A DNA stretch of 64,000 nt from Mucilaginibacter_A sp964236465 (lineage in GTDB: Bacteria > Bacteroidota > Bacteroidia > Sphingobacteriales > Sphingobacteriaceae): contig CAXSBZ010000005.1 of the NCBI GenBank assembly GCA_964236465.1, forward strand, positions 1-64,000, in the 5' to 3' direction. Both the position numbers and the translations under genes were made by a program. Positions 25,785 through 34,999 of this stretch are shown here, in pieces (the stretch's first letter is position 1; each line of letters begins with the position of its first letter). The notes under the pieces are model-generated. The model saw nothing but the letters and a program-made list of their open reading frames with translations. It did not search any database and was not told the origin of the DNA.

Positions 25785-27899
25785 TTACCCTACTTTTTTC
25801 AGTACACTTACACCAAGCGGTGGCAATGTTAGCGCGACAGATTGGTTTTTATAGTTCCAATAAATATCTTCCGTTTTTATTTCCTGCGGATTGATGGTTC
25901 CGCTTCCCCAAAAATGCAGATCATCAGAATTAAATATTTCTTTCCAAACGCCGGTTTGCGGCACGCCTAAACGGAAATTTTGGCGCACTACCGGTGTCAG
26001 GTTTAAAATGATAACCAGTTCGTCTTTCGGCAAAACTCCTTTTCGGGCATAAATCAAAACGGAATCTTCAGCATTATTTTCATCAATCCATTCAAAACCT
26101 TCTCCGCTAAAAGCTTTTTCATACAAAGCCGGTTCTGATCTGTAGAGATTATTTAGTGCTTTGACCAGGTCCTGCATCCCTTTGTGCGGCCGGTATTCCA
26201 GCAAATGCCAGTCTAGCGATTGGCCAAATTCCCATTGTTCTGATTGTGCAAATTCATCACCCATAAACAATAATTTGGTGCCCGGATGTGTAAACATAAA
26301 GCTGTACAATGCCCGCAAATTGGCAAAACGCTGCCACTCATCGCCCGGCATTTTACCAATCATGGATTTTTTGCCGTAAACTACTTCATCATGTGATAAA
26401 GGCAACATAAAGTTTTCTGTAAAAGCATACAGCAAACTGAAGGTAAGTTCTTTTTGGTGATACTTTCTGTTGATCGGATCTTCTTTAAAATAATTGATCG
26501 TATCGTGCATCCAACCCATCATCCATTTCATGCCAAAACCCAAACCGCCTAAAAAAGTAGGTTTGCTTACGCCGCCAAAAGAAGTTGATTCTTCTGCAAT
26601 CGTTTGGACATCAGGGAAATGACTGTAAACGGCTTCGTTGAATTCCTTTAAAAACTGAATCGCTTCCAAGTTTTGGTTACCGCCATAAATGTTCGGCTCC
26701 CACTCGCCTGCCTCCCGCGAATAATCCAGATAAAGCATCGAAGCCACGGCATCCACCCGCAAACCATCAATGTGATAACGCTCCAGCCAGAAAAGTGCGT
26801 TGCTGATCAGGAAAGCTTTGACTTCATTTCGGCCGTAATTGAAAATATAGGATTTCCAATCAGGATGAAAACCTTTCTGCGGATCTTCGTGCTCAAACAA
26901 ACTTGTACCGTCAAAACGGAAAAGCCCGTGTGCATCGCCCGGAAAATGTGAGGGCACCCAATCCAAAATTACGCCAATGTCCTGTGCATGGAACTGCTCG
27001 ATCAAATACATCAGATCCTGCGGAGAGCCATAGCGCGTGCTCGCTGCAAAATAGCCCGTGATCTGGTAGCCCCAGCTTGGATAATATGGATGTTCAGCCA
27101 GCGGCATAAATTCTACGTGCGTAAAACCCATCTCTTTTACATACGGCACCAGCACATCGGCCATTTGCCGGTAAGTCATGAACTGATCCGGGCTTTCAGA
27201 GCTGCGCGCCCAAGAACCAAAATGTACCTCATAAACGGAGTATGGCTGCGTAAGTGCATTGTGTTGTATCCGTTTTTGCATCCATTGTTGGTCTTGCCAA
27301 TCGTGATAAGTATGCGTTATGATAGAAGCCGTGCGCGGCGGTTCTTCCCAGCGCAGGGCAAAGGGATCGCCTTTTTCCAGTTCTTCTCCGTAAAATGAGC
27401 GGATAGCATATTTGTAAGTTTCGCCGTGCCCTACGTTCGGCACAAAACCTTCCCAAATCCCGGAACCATCCCAACGAACAAATAACTGATGACTACTTTT
27501 ATTCCAACCGTTAAAGCTACCCATTACATGCACCACTTGTGCATTGGGTGCCCAAACAGCAAAATAAGTTCCGGTAACGCCTTTATATTCCAACGTGTGT
27601 GAACCAAAAAGCTCGTATAATTTATAATGCTTTCCGGATTTAAACAGGCTGATATCGAAGTCCGAAAAACGACTGTAAACTTCAACCGGCTGCAAGGCAA
27701 TAGTTTCAGGCAGATTGCTATTGGTGGATGTTGGCTGAGTAATAACTGATGCGGTTTGAGGTTGAACAAGCTCAGATTTTTTATCAGGAACAGATGCTGT
27801 TTTTACACTTACTTTTTTGGAAACAGGCACTTTTTTTCCTGTAAGAGATGCATCTTTACCAGTATCTTCATCCATTGCGGAAATAATTTTTTTGGCCAT
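25785..27899 (-). CDS. glgB: 1,4-alpha-glucan branching enzyme
   Basis: A 704-residue GH13 enzyme forming alpha-1,6 branches in glycogen. A carbohydrate-binding module (about 88-180, LYELFGSHTLEYKGVTGTYF) precedes the barrel, with GLRVDAVAS (nucleophile Asp383), TIAEEST (acid/base Glu436) and LPLSHDEVVYGK. The first 65 or so residues are a Lys/Ser/Thr/Val-rich extension of low complexity not usual for GlgB. It contains VKTA encoded by a motif copy (27794-27805), and the stop codon lies in another copy. No other glycogen gene is adjacent. The extension could be a late addition or a mis-set start; the core enzyme is certain. Confidence 0.95.
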   Translation of the reverse strand: MAKKIISAMDEDTGKDASLTGKKVPVSKKVSVKTASVPDKKSELVQPQTASVITQPTSTNSNLPETIALQPVEVYSRFSDFDISLFKSGKHYKLYELFGSHTLEYKGVTGTYFAVWAPNAQVVHVMGSFNGWNKSSHQLFVRWDGSGIWEGFVPNVGHGETYKYAIRSFYGEELEKGDPFALRWEEPPRTASIITHTYHDWQDQQWMQKRIQHNALTQPYSVYEVHFGSWARSSESPDQFMTYRQMADVLVPYVKEMGFTHVEFMPLAEHPYYPSWGYQITGYFAASTRYGSPQDLMYLIEQFHAQDIGVILDWVPSHFPGDAHGLFRFDGTSLFEHEDPQKGFHPDWKSYIFNYGRNEVKAFLISNALFWLERYHIDGLRVDAVASMLYLDYSREAGEWEPNIYGGNQNLEAIQFLKEFNEAVYSHFPDVQTIAEESTSFGGVSKPTFLGGLGFGMKWMMGWMHDTINYFKEDPINRKYHQKELTFSLLYAFTENFMLPLSHDEVVYGKKSMIGKMPGDEWQRFANLRALYSFMFTHPGTKLLFMGDEFAQSEQWEFGQSLDWHLLEYRPHKGMQDLVKALNNLYRSEPALYEKAFSGEGFEWIDENNAEDSVLIYARKGVLPKDELVIILNLTPVVRQNFRLGVPQTGVWKEIFNSDDLHFWGSGTINPQEIKTEDIYWNYKNQSVALTLPPLGVSVLKKVG

Positions 27900-28207
27900 T
27901 ATTTTTAGATTTAAGGTAGTTGGTACAAGTGTAAAACAAAATTATATGTTGCTGACAATTGGATGATATTTCAACATAAAAATCACAAGAAAGTTGCATA
28001 CGATATTTATAATAATATCTACTTTTGTCGTTAATTATACAATAAAATCAGTTGTGTAATATTAATATGTAAATGAAGTATCTTTTCTAATGAAAATTTG
28101 TCATTATCTTTCAATCTTATTCAGATAAATTTACGTATAATTTTTCTTTGCTTATTTCGGCAAAAATCATCATCCGAACAATATCAAAATTCCGAACCAG
28201 GTTTAAT

Positions 28208-29476
28208 ATGTTTAAATTCAAATTTGCAATTGGTGTAATTGCCTTAACTGCAATCACTAATGCACTTTATGCCCAAAACCAAACTGATACGCTGACATTA
28301 AAATTTCAGGAAGCCGAAAGAAGGTTTTTAGTTAATAATTTTACCCTCATCGCCCAAAAATATAATGTTGACGCCACCCGGGCATTGATCCAACAGGCCA
28401 AACTTTGGGACAATCCATCACTCAGTACTGATCAAAACCTTTATACCAAACAATCAGGTTTTTTTAACCATTCTGATGGCAACGGGCAGGTTTTTGCACA
28501 GATCAACCAATTGTTCAGAACTGCCGGAAAAAGAGGCAAGCAAATTAGGTTAGCTTTGGACGACGTAAACGTACAACAAGCACAATTTAACGATTTATTG
28601 CGCAACCTGCATTACAATATGCAAGTGGATTTTGCACAGCTGGACAATCTTTTGCAGCAGAACAAAATTTATCAGTACGAAATCAACTCTTCTAACAATT
28701 TGGTTAAAGCCATTACCACAGCTTACGGCGTTGGTAATTCTTCATTGCGGGACGTGGTGCGGTTGCAGGCACTGTCTTTTGGGCTGGAAAATGATTTGGT
28801 TGAAAATAACAGGCAGATCAACGAGCTAGAAAATGATTTGAAAACACTCCTGGTTGTTAAAGAAACTACTTTTATCAAGCCGGATATGACTACGCCAGCC
28901 ACTAATGTTAACCTAAATATTACTGCTTTAATTGATACAGCAAAAGCAAACCGTGGTGATTATCAGGCCAGTAAATTTTTGTTTGAACAGGCCGGACACA
29001 ACTTGAGCTATCAAAAAGCCTTGGCTATCCCGGATTTAACAATTGGAGTTGATTATGACCGCGCCAGTAATTATGTGCCCAATTATTACGGTTTGGCCAT
29101 CAGTTTGCCGCTTCCGTTTATCAACCGAAACCAGGGAAATATCAAATCTGCAAAATTCAGCATCCAAAATCAGGAATTTGTATTGAAAAACAGTGATTTG
29201 CAAGTGAGAAATGATGTGGTGACCGCTGTAGAACAATACAACCTAAGTTTGCAGCTATTTTCAAAAAACAACTTGGATTTTTACGGCACTTACGATAAAC
29301 TTTTTGCCAATGTTGTCAAAGCTTACAAAGAACGGCAAATGGGCTTAGTTGAGTTTATAGATTTTTTTGAATCGTACAAAGACACCAAACTTAAGGTTAT
29401 CCAACAGCAATACAACCTGGAAAAAGCCATTGCTGATGTGAATTTTAACGTTGGCTCTACCATAATTAACCCTTAA
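28208..29476 (+). CDS. TolC-family outer-membrane efflux protein (CusC/CzcC-like)
   Basis: The start is taken as the ATG at 28208 (MFKFKFAIGVIALTAITNAL, a good signal peptide); the in-frame TTG at 28148 only adds a polar leader. The 422-residue protein is helical with the TolC-type repeat (KLWDNPSLSTDQNLY...DYDRASNYVPNYYGLAISLPLPFINRNQG). It forms the outer-membrane duct of the efflux system with the adaptor (27-base gap) and pump downstream. The upstream gap 27900-28207 shows no repeat, motif or RNA gene that I can identify. Confidence 0.9.
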   Translation: MFKFKFAIGVIALTAITNALYAQNQTDTLTLKFQEAERRFLVNNFTLIAQKYNVDATRALIQQAKLWDNPSLSTDQNLYTKQSGFFNHSDGNGQVFAQINQLFRTAGKRGKQIRLALDDVNVQQAQFNDLLRNLHYNMQVDFAQLDNLLQQNKIYQYEINSSNNLVKAITTAYGVGNSSLRDVVRLQALSFGLENDLVENNRQINELENDLKTLLVVKETTFIKPDMTTPATNVNLNITALIDTAKANRGDYQASKFLFEQAGHNLSYQKALAIPDLTIGVDYDRASNYVPNYYGLAISLPLPFINRNQGNIKSAKFSIQNQEFVLKNSDLQVRNDVVTAVEQYNLSLQLFSKNNLDFYGTYDKLFANVVKAYKERQMGLVEFIDFFESYKDTKLKVIQQQYNLEKAIADVNFNVGSTIINP

Positions 29477-29503
29477 TAAAAAGTAATCCATTCCCATAAA
29501 AAG

Positions 29504-30598
29504 ATGAAAAAAGAATTGTTAATTGGCCTTTCCGTATTGTTGTTTTTAACGGCGTGCAAGGAAAAGAAAGAAGAAACCGTACAGAAAAAAAGCGTTTGCA
29601 TTACAGATTCATTAGCCAAAATTATCCAAATTGATACTGCTAAAACTACCAACATGCAGGACGAACTGGCCCTGTCCGGCGAGGTTTCTTTTGACGATAA
29701 CCGCGTGGTAAAAGTTTTTCCTTTTTCCAGTGGACAGGTTTCTGATGTCCGCGTTTCTTTGGGGGATAAAGTGAGCAGAGGGCAAGTGCTGGCTGTTATG
29801 CGCAGTGCAGATGTAGCCGGAAACTATACAGATTTATCTGCCTCAAAATCAGACCTTTCTATTGCCAAACGCCAGTTGGCGCAAACAGAATACTTGTATA
29901 AAAACGGTATTTCCAGCGAACGCGATTATACCGAAGCCAAAGAAAATTACAACAAAGCAACGGCGGCCAATACAAAAATTCAGGAACAATTGAGCATCAA
30001 CGGCCGCGGAAATACGAGTGCCAATGGCCAATACGTGATCAAAGCACCGGAAAGCGGCTATATTGTAGAAAAAGGTGTTACTTCCGGCAGTTTTATCCGT
30101 TCTGACAATGCCGCCAGCATGTTTACCATTTCGGATATGAAAGATGTTTGGATATGGGCAAATGTTTTTGAAAGTGATATATCCAAAGTAAAAAACGGCT
30201 ATGCGGCCAAAGTAAGTACGCTGGCTTATCCGGGCAAATTTTTTTCCGGAAAAGTAAATGAAGTTAGCTCTGTTTTAGATCCAGACAACAAGGTAATGAA
30301 AGTAAAAATTACGTTGCCGAACCCAAATATGCTATTGAAACCGGAAATGTTTACTTCTGTAATTATCACCAATAATGAAGCAACTAAATCCGTTACGGTA
30401 CCTGCTTCTGCTATAATTTTTAATGATAGTAAGAACTATGTGGTCGTTTACCTCAGCAAATGCAGTATGCAGGTTCGCGAAGTTACGGTGATAAAAACAG
30501 TAAATGACGTAAGTTATATTTCGGCTGGATTGAAGGCTGGCGAAATGCTGGTTTCTAAAAACCAATTGTTGCTGTACGATGCATTAACAGAAGAATAA
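29504..30598 (+). CDS. RND efflux periplasmic adaptor (CusB/CzcB-like)
   Basis: A 364-residue membrane-fusion protein with lipobox Cys18 (LFLTAC), a barrel-sandwich hybrid domain split by a helical hairpin (VSLGDKVSRGQVLAVMRSADVAG...ITKAP-type APESGYIVEKGVTSGSF), a beta-barrel (DVWIWANVFESDISKVKNG) and a C-terminal membrane-proximal domain. It joins the TolC duct to the RND pump. No His-rich metal-binding tail is seen. Confidence 0.92.
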   Translation: MKKELLIGLSVLLFLTACKEKKEETVQKKSVCITDSLAKIIQIDTAKTTNMQDELALSGEVSFDDNRVVKVFPFSSGQVSDVRVSLGDKVSRGQVLAVMRSADVAGNYTDLSASKSDLSIAKRQLAQTEYLYKNGISSERDYTEAKENYNKATAANTKIQEQLSINGRGNTSANGQYVIKAPESGYIVEKGVTSGSFIRSDNAASMFTISDMKDVWIWANVFESDISKVKNGYAAKVSTLAYPGKFFSGKVNEVSSVLDPDNKVMKVKITLPNPNMLLKPEMFTSVIITNNEATKSVTVPASAIIFNDSKNYVVVYLSKCSMQVREVTVIKTVNDVSYISAGLKAGEMLVSKNQLLLYDALTEE

Positions 30599-30643
30599 AA
30601 GCTGACCTTATAGCTCAATAATTTTGTTCTGTTCCGATAAACT

Positions 30644-30740
30644 GATGCTTCTTTTATCGACCTAAAATCAGTGAACTAAAAGCCGTTTTGGTTTTGCACC
30701 AATCTTATAAAACAAATTTTAGTGGCATAAAAGAAGCATC
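30644..30740. repeat. Motif inverted pair between adaptor and pump genes
   Basis: ATGCTTCTTTTATC (30645-30658) and CATAAAAGAAGCAT (30726-30739) form the outer arms of a 97-base structure whose inner arms include CTAAAAT against ATTTTAG. It interrupts the efflux operon between its second and third genes, so it may attenuate expression of the pump or read-through may occur. Confidence 0.75.
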
Positions 30741-30779
30741 ACATTTTTAACAATCTAATCAAAAAAGGCAATCATCATA

Positions 30780-33700
30780 ATGGATAAGTTCATTAAAAGT
30801 ATCATTTATTTTTCGTTAAAAAACCGGGTTTTTGTGTTTTTGATGACGGGCGTATTGGCGATTATGGGTGTAATCAGTTATCTGAATACCTCGATAGAAA
30901 CCTTTCCGGATGTAACGAATACGCAGATTATCATCATTGCCCAATGGCAGGGCCACAGTGCCGAAGAAGTGGAGCGGATGATCACGATCCCGATGGAAAC
31001 GGTGCTGAATTCTGTTCAGAAAAAATCAAATTTACGGACTACTTCTTCCTTTGGCTTGTCTTATGTACGTATCATTTTTGATGATAATGTGGACGATGCT
31101 TTTGCCCGTCAACAGGTTTTGAGCCGATTGCTGAATGCTGATTTGCCGGATGGTGTGAAACCGGAAGTGGAACCGCCGTATGGCCCGACAGGTGAAATTT
31201 ACCGCTACACACTCCGTAGCAAAACGAAAAGTATTCACGAACTAACCGCTTTGCAGGATTGGGTTTTGGACCGACAGTTTAAAGCCATCCCTGGTGTGGC
31301 CGATGTAAATAGTTTTGGCGGAGAAGAAAAAGATTATGAAGTGAGCGTAAACCCTGCTTTGCTGCAAAAATACGGTTTAACCTCGCTGGATGTATTTACG
31401 GCTATCAACCGAAGCAACATTAATGTTGGCGGCGATGTGATCGAGAAAAATAACCAGGCTTACGTGGTACGCGGGATCGGTGTAATCAACAATATCAGCG
31501 AGATACAAAATATCATCATCAAAAACGTGAACAATGTACCAATCCTGGCGCGCAACGTTGCAGATGTGCATGAAAGCGGTTTGCCACGTTTGGGCCAAGT
31601 GGGTCGCGACAAGATGAATGATGAGATTGAAGGTATTGTGGTGATGCGTAAAGGTGAAAACCCGGCGGAAGTTTTGGTACGGATTAAAGACAAAGTGAAA
31701 GATTTGAATGAACACATTTTGCCAAAAGACACCAAAATTGATGTTTTTTACGATCGTACCACCTTGATGGATTTTGCCACGCACACAGTTATCCACAACT
31801 TGATCGAAGGTATTGTTCTGGTTACCGTAATCGTGTTTTTGTTTATGGCCGATTGGCGCACTACGCTTACGGTAACCATCATCATCCCTTTGGCTCTGCT
31901 TTTTGCTTTTATCTGTTTGAAGCTTAAAGGCATGAGTGCCAATTTATTATCGATGGGAGCTGTCGATTTTGGGATCATCGTTGATGGTGCCGTGGTGATG
32001 GTAGAAGGAATTTACGTTGCCCTGGACCATCGGGCAAAAGAAGTAGGCATGGAGAAATTTAATAAGCTGGCCAAGCTCGGCTTATTTAAAAATGTAGGTA
32101 CAGAAATGGGAAAAGCGATCTTTTTCTCCAAGCTGATTATCCTTACCTGTTTGATGCCGATTTTTGCTTTCCAGAAAGTGGAAGGTAAAATGTTTTCTCC
32201 TTTGGCTTATACTTTGAGCTTTGCTTTGCTGGGTGCTTTGATCTTTACGCTGACGTTGGTTCCAGCATTATCGAGTATTTTACTCCGCAAGAACGTTCGG
32301 GAAAAACACAATCCAATTGTAATATTTTTTGAAAATGGCATCCACAAGATGTTCAATTTCACCTATAAAAATCAGAAGTTAAGTTTGCTTGTGGCTTTGG
32401 TGATTATGGCCCTGACTTTTGCTTCAGCCAAACTATTGGGAACGGAATTTTTGCCGCAATTGAATGAAGGTGCACTTTGGGTTACAGCACAACTGCCTAT
32501 GAGCACATCTTTGGAAAGTTCAGTTAGCACGACCAATAAAATGCGTAGTATTTTGGGTTCTTTCCCGGAAGTACGGCAAACACTGTCACAAGTTGGCCGC
32601 ACCAATGACGGGACAGATCCGAAAGGTTTTTTCAATGTTCAGATTCAGGTCGATCTTTATCCGAAAGACGACTGGAAACGGAATATCACCCAGGAAGAAC
32701 TTATTTCCCAAATGGATAAGAAGCTGAACCAGTTTCCGGGTATTATATTTAACTATTCGCAACCCATTATTGATAACGTGGCTGAAGCTGTAGCAGGTGT
32801 TCCTGCTTCTATGGCTGTGAAAATTTTCGGTTCTGATTTCAAGGTGCTTGACAATAAAGCTGATAAAGTGATGCAGGTACTGAAAAAAATTGAAGGCGTA
32901 GAAGATTTGGGTATTCTGCGGAATTTGGGGCAGCCAGAATTTCGCATCGAACTGGATCAAAGCAAAATGGCCTTGTATGGCGTTAGTACAGCAGATGCCA
33001 ACTCGGTTATTGAAATGGCGATCGGTGGAAAAGCCGCTACCACTTTGTATCAGGGCGAAAGAAAATTCGATATCCGAATCCGCTATCAAAAAGACTTCCG
33101 GGATACAGAAGAAAAGATTGAAAACTTAATGGTGCCCACTCTAAATGGTTCTAAAATTGCCATTCAGGAAATTGCTGAGATCACCAAACTGACTGGTCCG
33201 GCTTTTATTTACCGGGATAATAATCAACGCTACATTGCCGTCAAGTTTTCTGTGCGGGGACGTGATTTAGGAAGTACAATTGCAGAAGCACAACAGAAAG
33301 TTAACCGTGCAGTTCAGTTAGACCAGGGCTATGCTTTTACCTGGAATGGCGAGTTTGAAAACCAAATCCGTGCTTCTAACACATTGGCAAATGTGGTTCC
33401 GATCTGTTTGCTGGTTATCTTTCTGATCCTGTTTATGACTTTTGGGAACATGAAAGATGCCGTTTTAGTTATCCTGAACGTACCTTTTGCTTTGATTGGT
33501 GGTATTTTAGCTTTGCATATTACCAATACCAATTTTAGTATTTCGGCAGGTATTGGTTTTATCGCTTTGTTTGGTGTTTGTATCCAAAATGGTGTAATTC
33601 TGATTTCCGTTTTCAGAAAAAATTTATTGGAAGGAACTCAAGTAGATGAAGCCATTTTAACGGGTGTTATTTCCAGGGTTCGTCCGGTTGTCATGACCGC

Positions 33701-33917
33701 TTTAATGGCTGCCATTGGTTTGATGCCGGCTGCCATTTCAACAGGAATTGGTTCTGAAACTCAGAAACCTTTAGCTATTGTAGTGATCGGTGGTTTGATT
33801 ACATCAACTATATTAACTTTGCTTCTTTTACCGATCATTTATAAGATGGTTTACAATTTGATGCACAAAAGGGAGAATAGGAAGTTGTTGCAGAAGATTG
33901 GAGCGGTGAGTAGGTAA
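30780..33917 (+). CDS. Heavy-metal efflux RND pump (CzcA/CusA family)
   Basis: A 1045-residue inner-membrane proton-driven pump with 12 transmembrane segments in two repeats and two large periplasmic loops. TM4 carries MGAVDFGIIVDGAVVMVEG, the DFG...VDGAVVM signature of heavy-metal RND proteins, distinct from drug exporters. VDGVKPEVEPPYGPTGEI-type text (about 125-140) and GVVSRVRP-like ISRVRPVVMTALMAA in the second half agree. Metal specificity (Co/Zn/Cd or Cu/Ag) cannot be decided here. No metal-responsive regulator is adjacent. Confidence 0.94.
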   Translation: MDKFIKSIIYFSLKNRVFVFLMTGVLAIMGVISYLNTSIETFPDVTNTQIIIIAQWQGHSAEEVERMITIPMETVLNSVQKKSNLRTTSSFGLSYVRIIFDDNVDDAFARQQVLSRLLNADLPDGVKPEVEPPYGPTGEIYRYTLRSKTKSIHELTALQDWVLDRQFKAIPGVADVNSFGGEEKDYEVSVNPALLQKYGLTSLDVFTAINRSNINVGGDVIEKNNQAYVVRGIGVINNISEIQNIIIKNVNNVPILARNVADVHESGLPRLGQVGRDKMNDEIEGIVVMRKGENPAEVLVRIKDKVKDLNEHILPKDTKIDVFYDRTTLMDFATHTVIHNLIEGIVLVTVIVFLFMADWRTTLTVTIIIPLALLFAFICLKLKGMSANLLSMGAVDFGIIVDGAVVMVEGIYVALDHRAKEVGMEKFNKLAKLGLFKNVGTEMGKAIFFSKLIILTCLMPIFAFQKVEGKMFSPLAYTLSFALLGALIFTLTLVPALSSILLRKNVREKHNPIVIFFENGIHKMFNFTYKNQKLSLLVALVIMALTFASAKLLGTEFLPQLNEGALWVTAQLPMSTSLESSVSTTNKMRSILGSFPEVRQTLSQVGRTNDGTDPKGFFNVQIQVDLYPKDDWKRNITQEELISQMDKKLNQFPGIIFNYSQPIIDNVAEAVAGVPASMAVKIFGSDFKVLDNKADKVMQVLKKIEGVEDLGILRNLGQPEFRIELDQSKMALYGVSTADANSVIEMAIGGKAATTLYQGERKFDIRIRYQKDFRDTEEKIENLMVPTLNGSKIAIQEIAEITKLTGPAFIYRDNNQRYIAVKFSVRGRDLGSTIAEAQQKVNRAVQLDQGYAFTWNGEFENQIRASNTLANVVPICLLVIFLILFMTFGNMKDAVLVILNVPFALIGGILALHITNTNFSISAGIGFIALFGVCIQNGVILISVFRKNLLEGTQVDEAILTGVISRVRPVVMTALMAAIGLMPAAISTGIGSETQKPLAIVVIGGLITSTILTLLLLPIIYKMVYNLMHKRENRKLLQKIGAVSR

Positions 33918-33984
33918 AAGAAATAGTATCTGTAAAAAAATGTTTTTTATACAAGGAATTTTTGTTTGAAAACAAGTTGGGAAA

Positions 33985-34653
33985 TTATAAGTCGTTAATT
34001 GAATTATAGTAGATTATAAGCTTTTTCAGATCTCCATCATCTTTTAAATTCAATCTATTTTGTTTGATATAAGCTTCTAATTCTGCTTGTTTATTTGGAA
34101 GTGCAAATATGATTGATTTTTTGTCGGGTCTAATTAATATCCCTTTGCCATCCTTAAAAATATAATACGTTTTAGTTTCAGTAAAAAACTTATTTGTTGA
34201 AGTATTAGGATATACGTTTTCTGTTTGGATTTTTTTCGAAAGCTTTTTCAACAGCTGTGTTTTACCTTCTGTTAATACTTCTAAAAATGATGTTGACGTA
34301 GTTCCTGGAATATTTTGGTACCCATTACGAAATGTTAACACTTGCATTGATTCTACCGGGGAATTAATTGTAAATTGTTTTACCGGGTCAGCAAAAGTGA
34401 GAACAGATCCATTGCCACTTTTAAAATAAAGTTGATCATTAACAAGATTGTACCTCAAATCCATATTTTGATGTATTGAATTATTAGATATAGTTACATC
34501 ACCTTTTAACCAATCATTATAAAAATATGGGGAGCCTTTAACATCAGTAAAATCAGTAAGTCGTACAGCTGTGCCATTAATTCTATTTAAAGTTTGCGCT
34601 CTAACATTTACAATGTATAACCAGCAAAGCACTATTAAAGCAATTTTCTTCAT
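33985..34653 (-). CDS. Secreted protein of unknown function
   Basis: The start chosen is the Met at 34653 (MKKIALIVLCWLYIVNVRAQ, a signal peptide); the longer frame to 34716 adds 21 residues with no signal character. The 222-residue product has NGTAVRLTDFTDVKGSPYFYNDWLKG early and ends in TKTYYIFKDGKGILIRPDKK...LEAYIKQNRLNLKDDGDLKKLI. This kind of sequence recurs in uncharacterised Bacteroidetes proteins. Codon use looks AT-rich, as in the SusC/D pair beyond it. Confidence 0.7.
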   Translation of the reverse strand: MKKIALIVLCWLYIVNVRAQTLNRINGTAVRLTDFTDVKGSPYFYNDWLKGDVTISNNSIHQNMDLRYNLVNDQLYFKSGNGSVLTFADPVKQFTINSPVESMQVLTFRNGYQNIPGTTSTSFLEVLTEGKTQLLKKLSKKIQTENVYPNTSTNKFFTETKTYYIFKDGKGILIRPDKKSIIFALPNKQAELEAYIKQNRLNLKDDGDLKKLIIYYNSINDL

Positions 34654-34747
34654 ATTTATTTGTTTAGCAAAAATATATTTAAAGAACTTGTTTAAACTTT
34701 TATTCAATTTTATCAAGATCGAAATGTATTTAAATATTAATTAGAGA

Positions 34748-34871
34748 AGGACACACCCCTAACCCCTCTCAAGAGTGGAAATCGCTCGCAGACCTTTCTA
34801 AATTATACATAGCATTTAGAAAGGTGGCGAATTGTGCTTCCCCCTCTCGAGAGGGGTTAGGGGTGTGTCCT
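34748..34871. repeat. 124-bp nested inverted repeat (MITE-like)
   Basis: The outer arms are perfect 23-base inverted repeats (34748-34770 and 34849-34871) beginning AGGACACACCCCTAACCCC. An inner pair CCTTTCTAAAT (34793-34803) and ATTTAGAAAGG (34814-34824) is nested inside. There is no coding potential. From memory, the ACACCCCTAACCCCTCT-type sequence is widely dispersed in Bacteroidetes genomes. It looks like a small non-autonomous mobile repeat. Confidence 0.8.
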
Positions 34872-34944
34872 ATTTTTAAACTATTGATATTCATATTATT
34901 AATGCAAAAAAAGTTTAAACAACTTCAAAGATAAAAATCTGACA

Positions 34945-34975
34945 ATAAAAAAGCTGTCCGATTTTCGGACAGCTT
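34945..34975 (-). terminator. Rho-independent terminator of the second SusC/D operon
   Basis: AAGCTGTCCGA and TCGGACAGCTT (34951-34975) form a stem with a short loop; on the minus strand it is followed by a T run. It lies 25 bases after the susD stop. Confidence 0.85.
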
Positions 34976-34999
34976 CAAAGCAATATAAATGTTAAGTAA

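Noticed and set aside
27699..27899. GlgB N-terminal extension as a separate small gene
   Set aside because: It is continuous in frame with glgB and contains no stop or second start context; kept as part of glgB with a note.
28148..28207. Upstream TTG start of the TolC-family gene
   Set aside because: It would bury the signal peptide; the ATG at 28208 gives a normal one.
31377..31796. Antisense open frames within the RND pump and other long genes
   Set aside because: They are shadows of well-identified genes on the other strand, with no start context or recognisable protein features.
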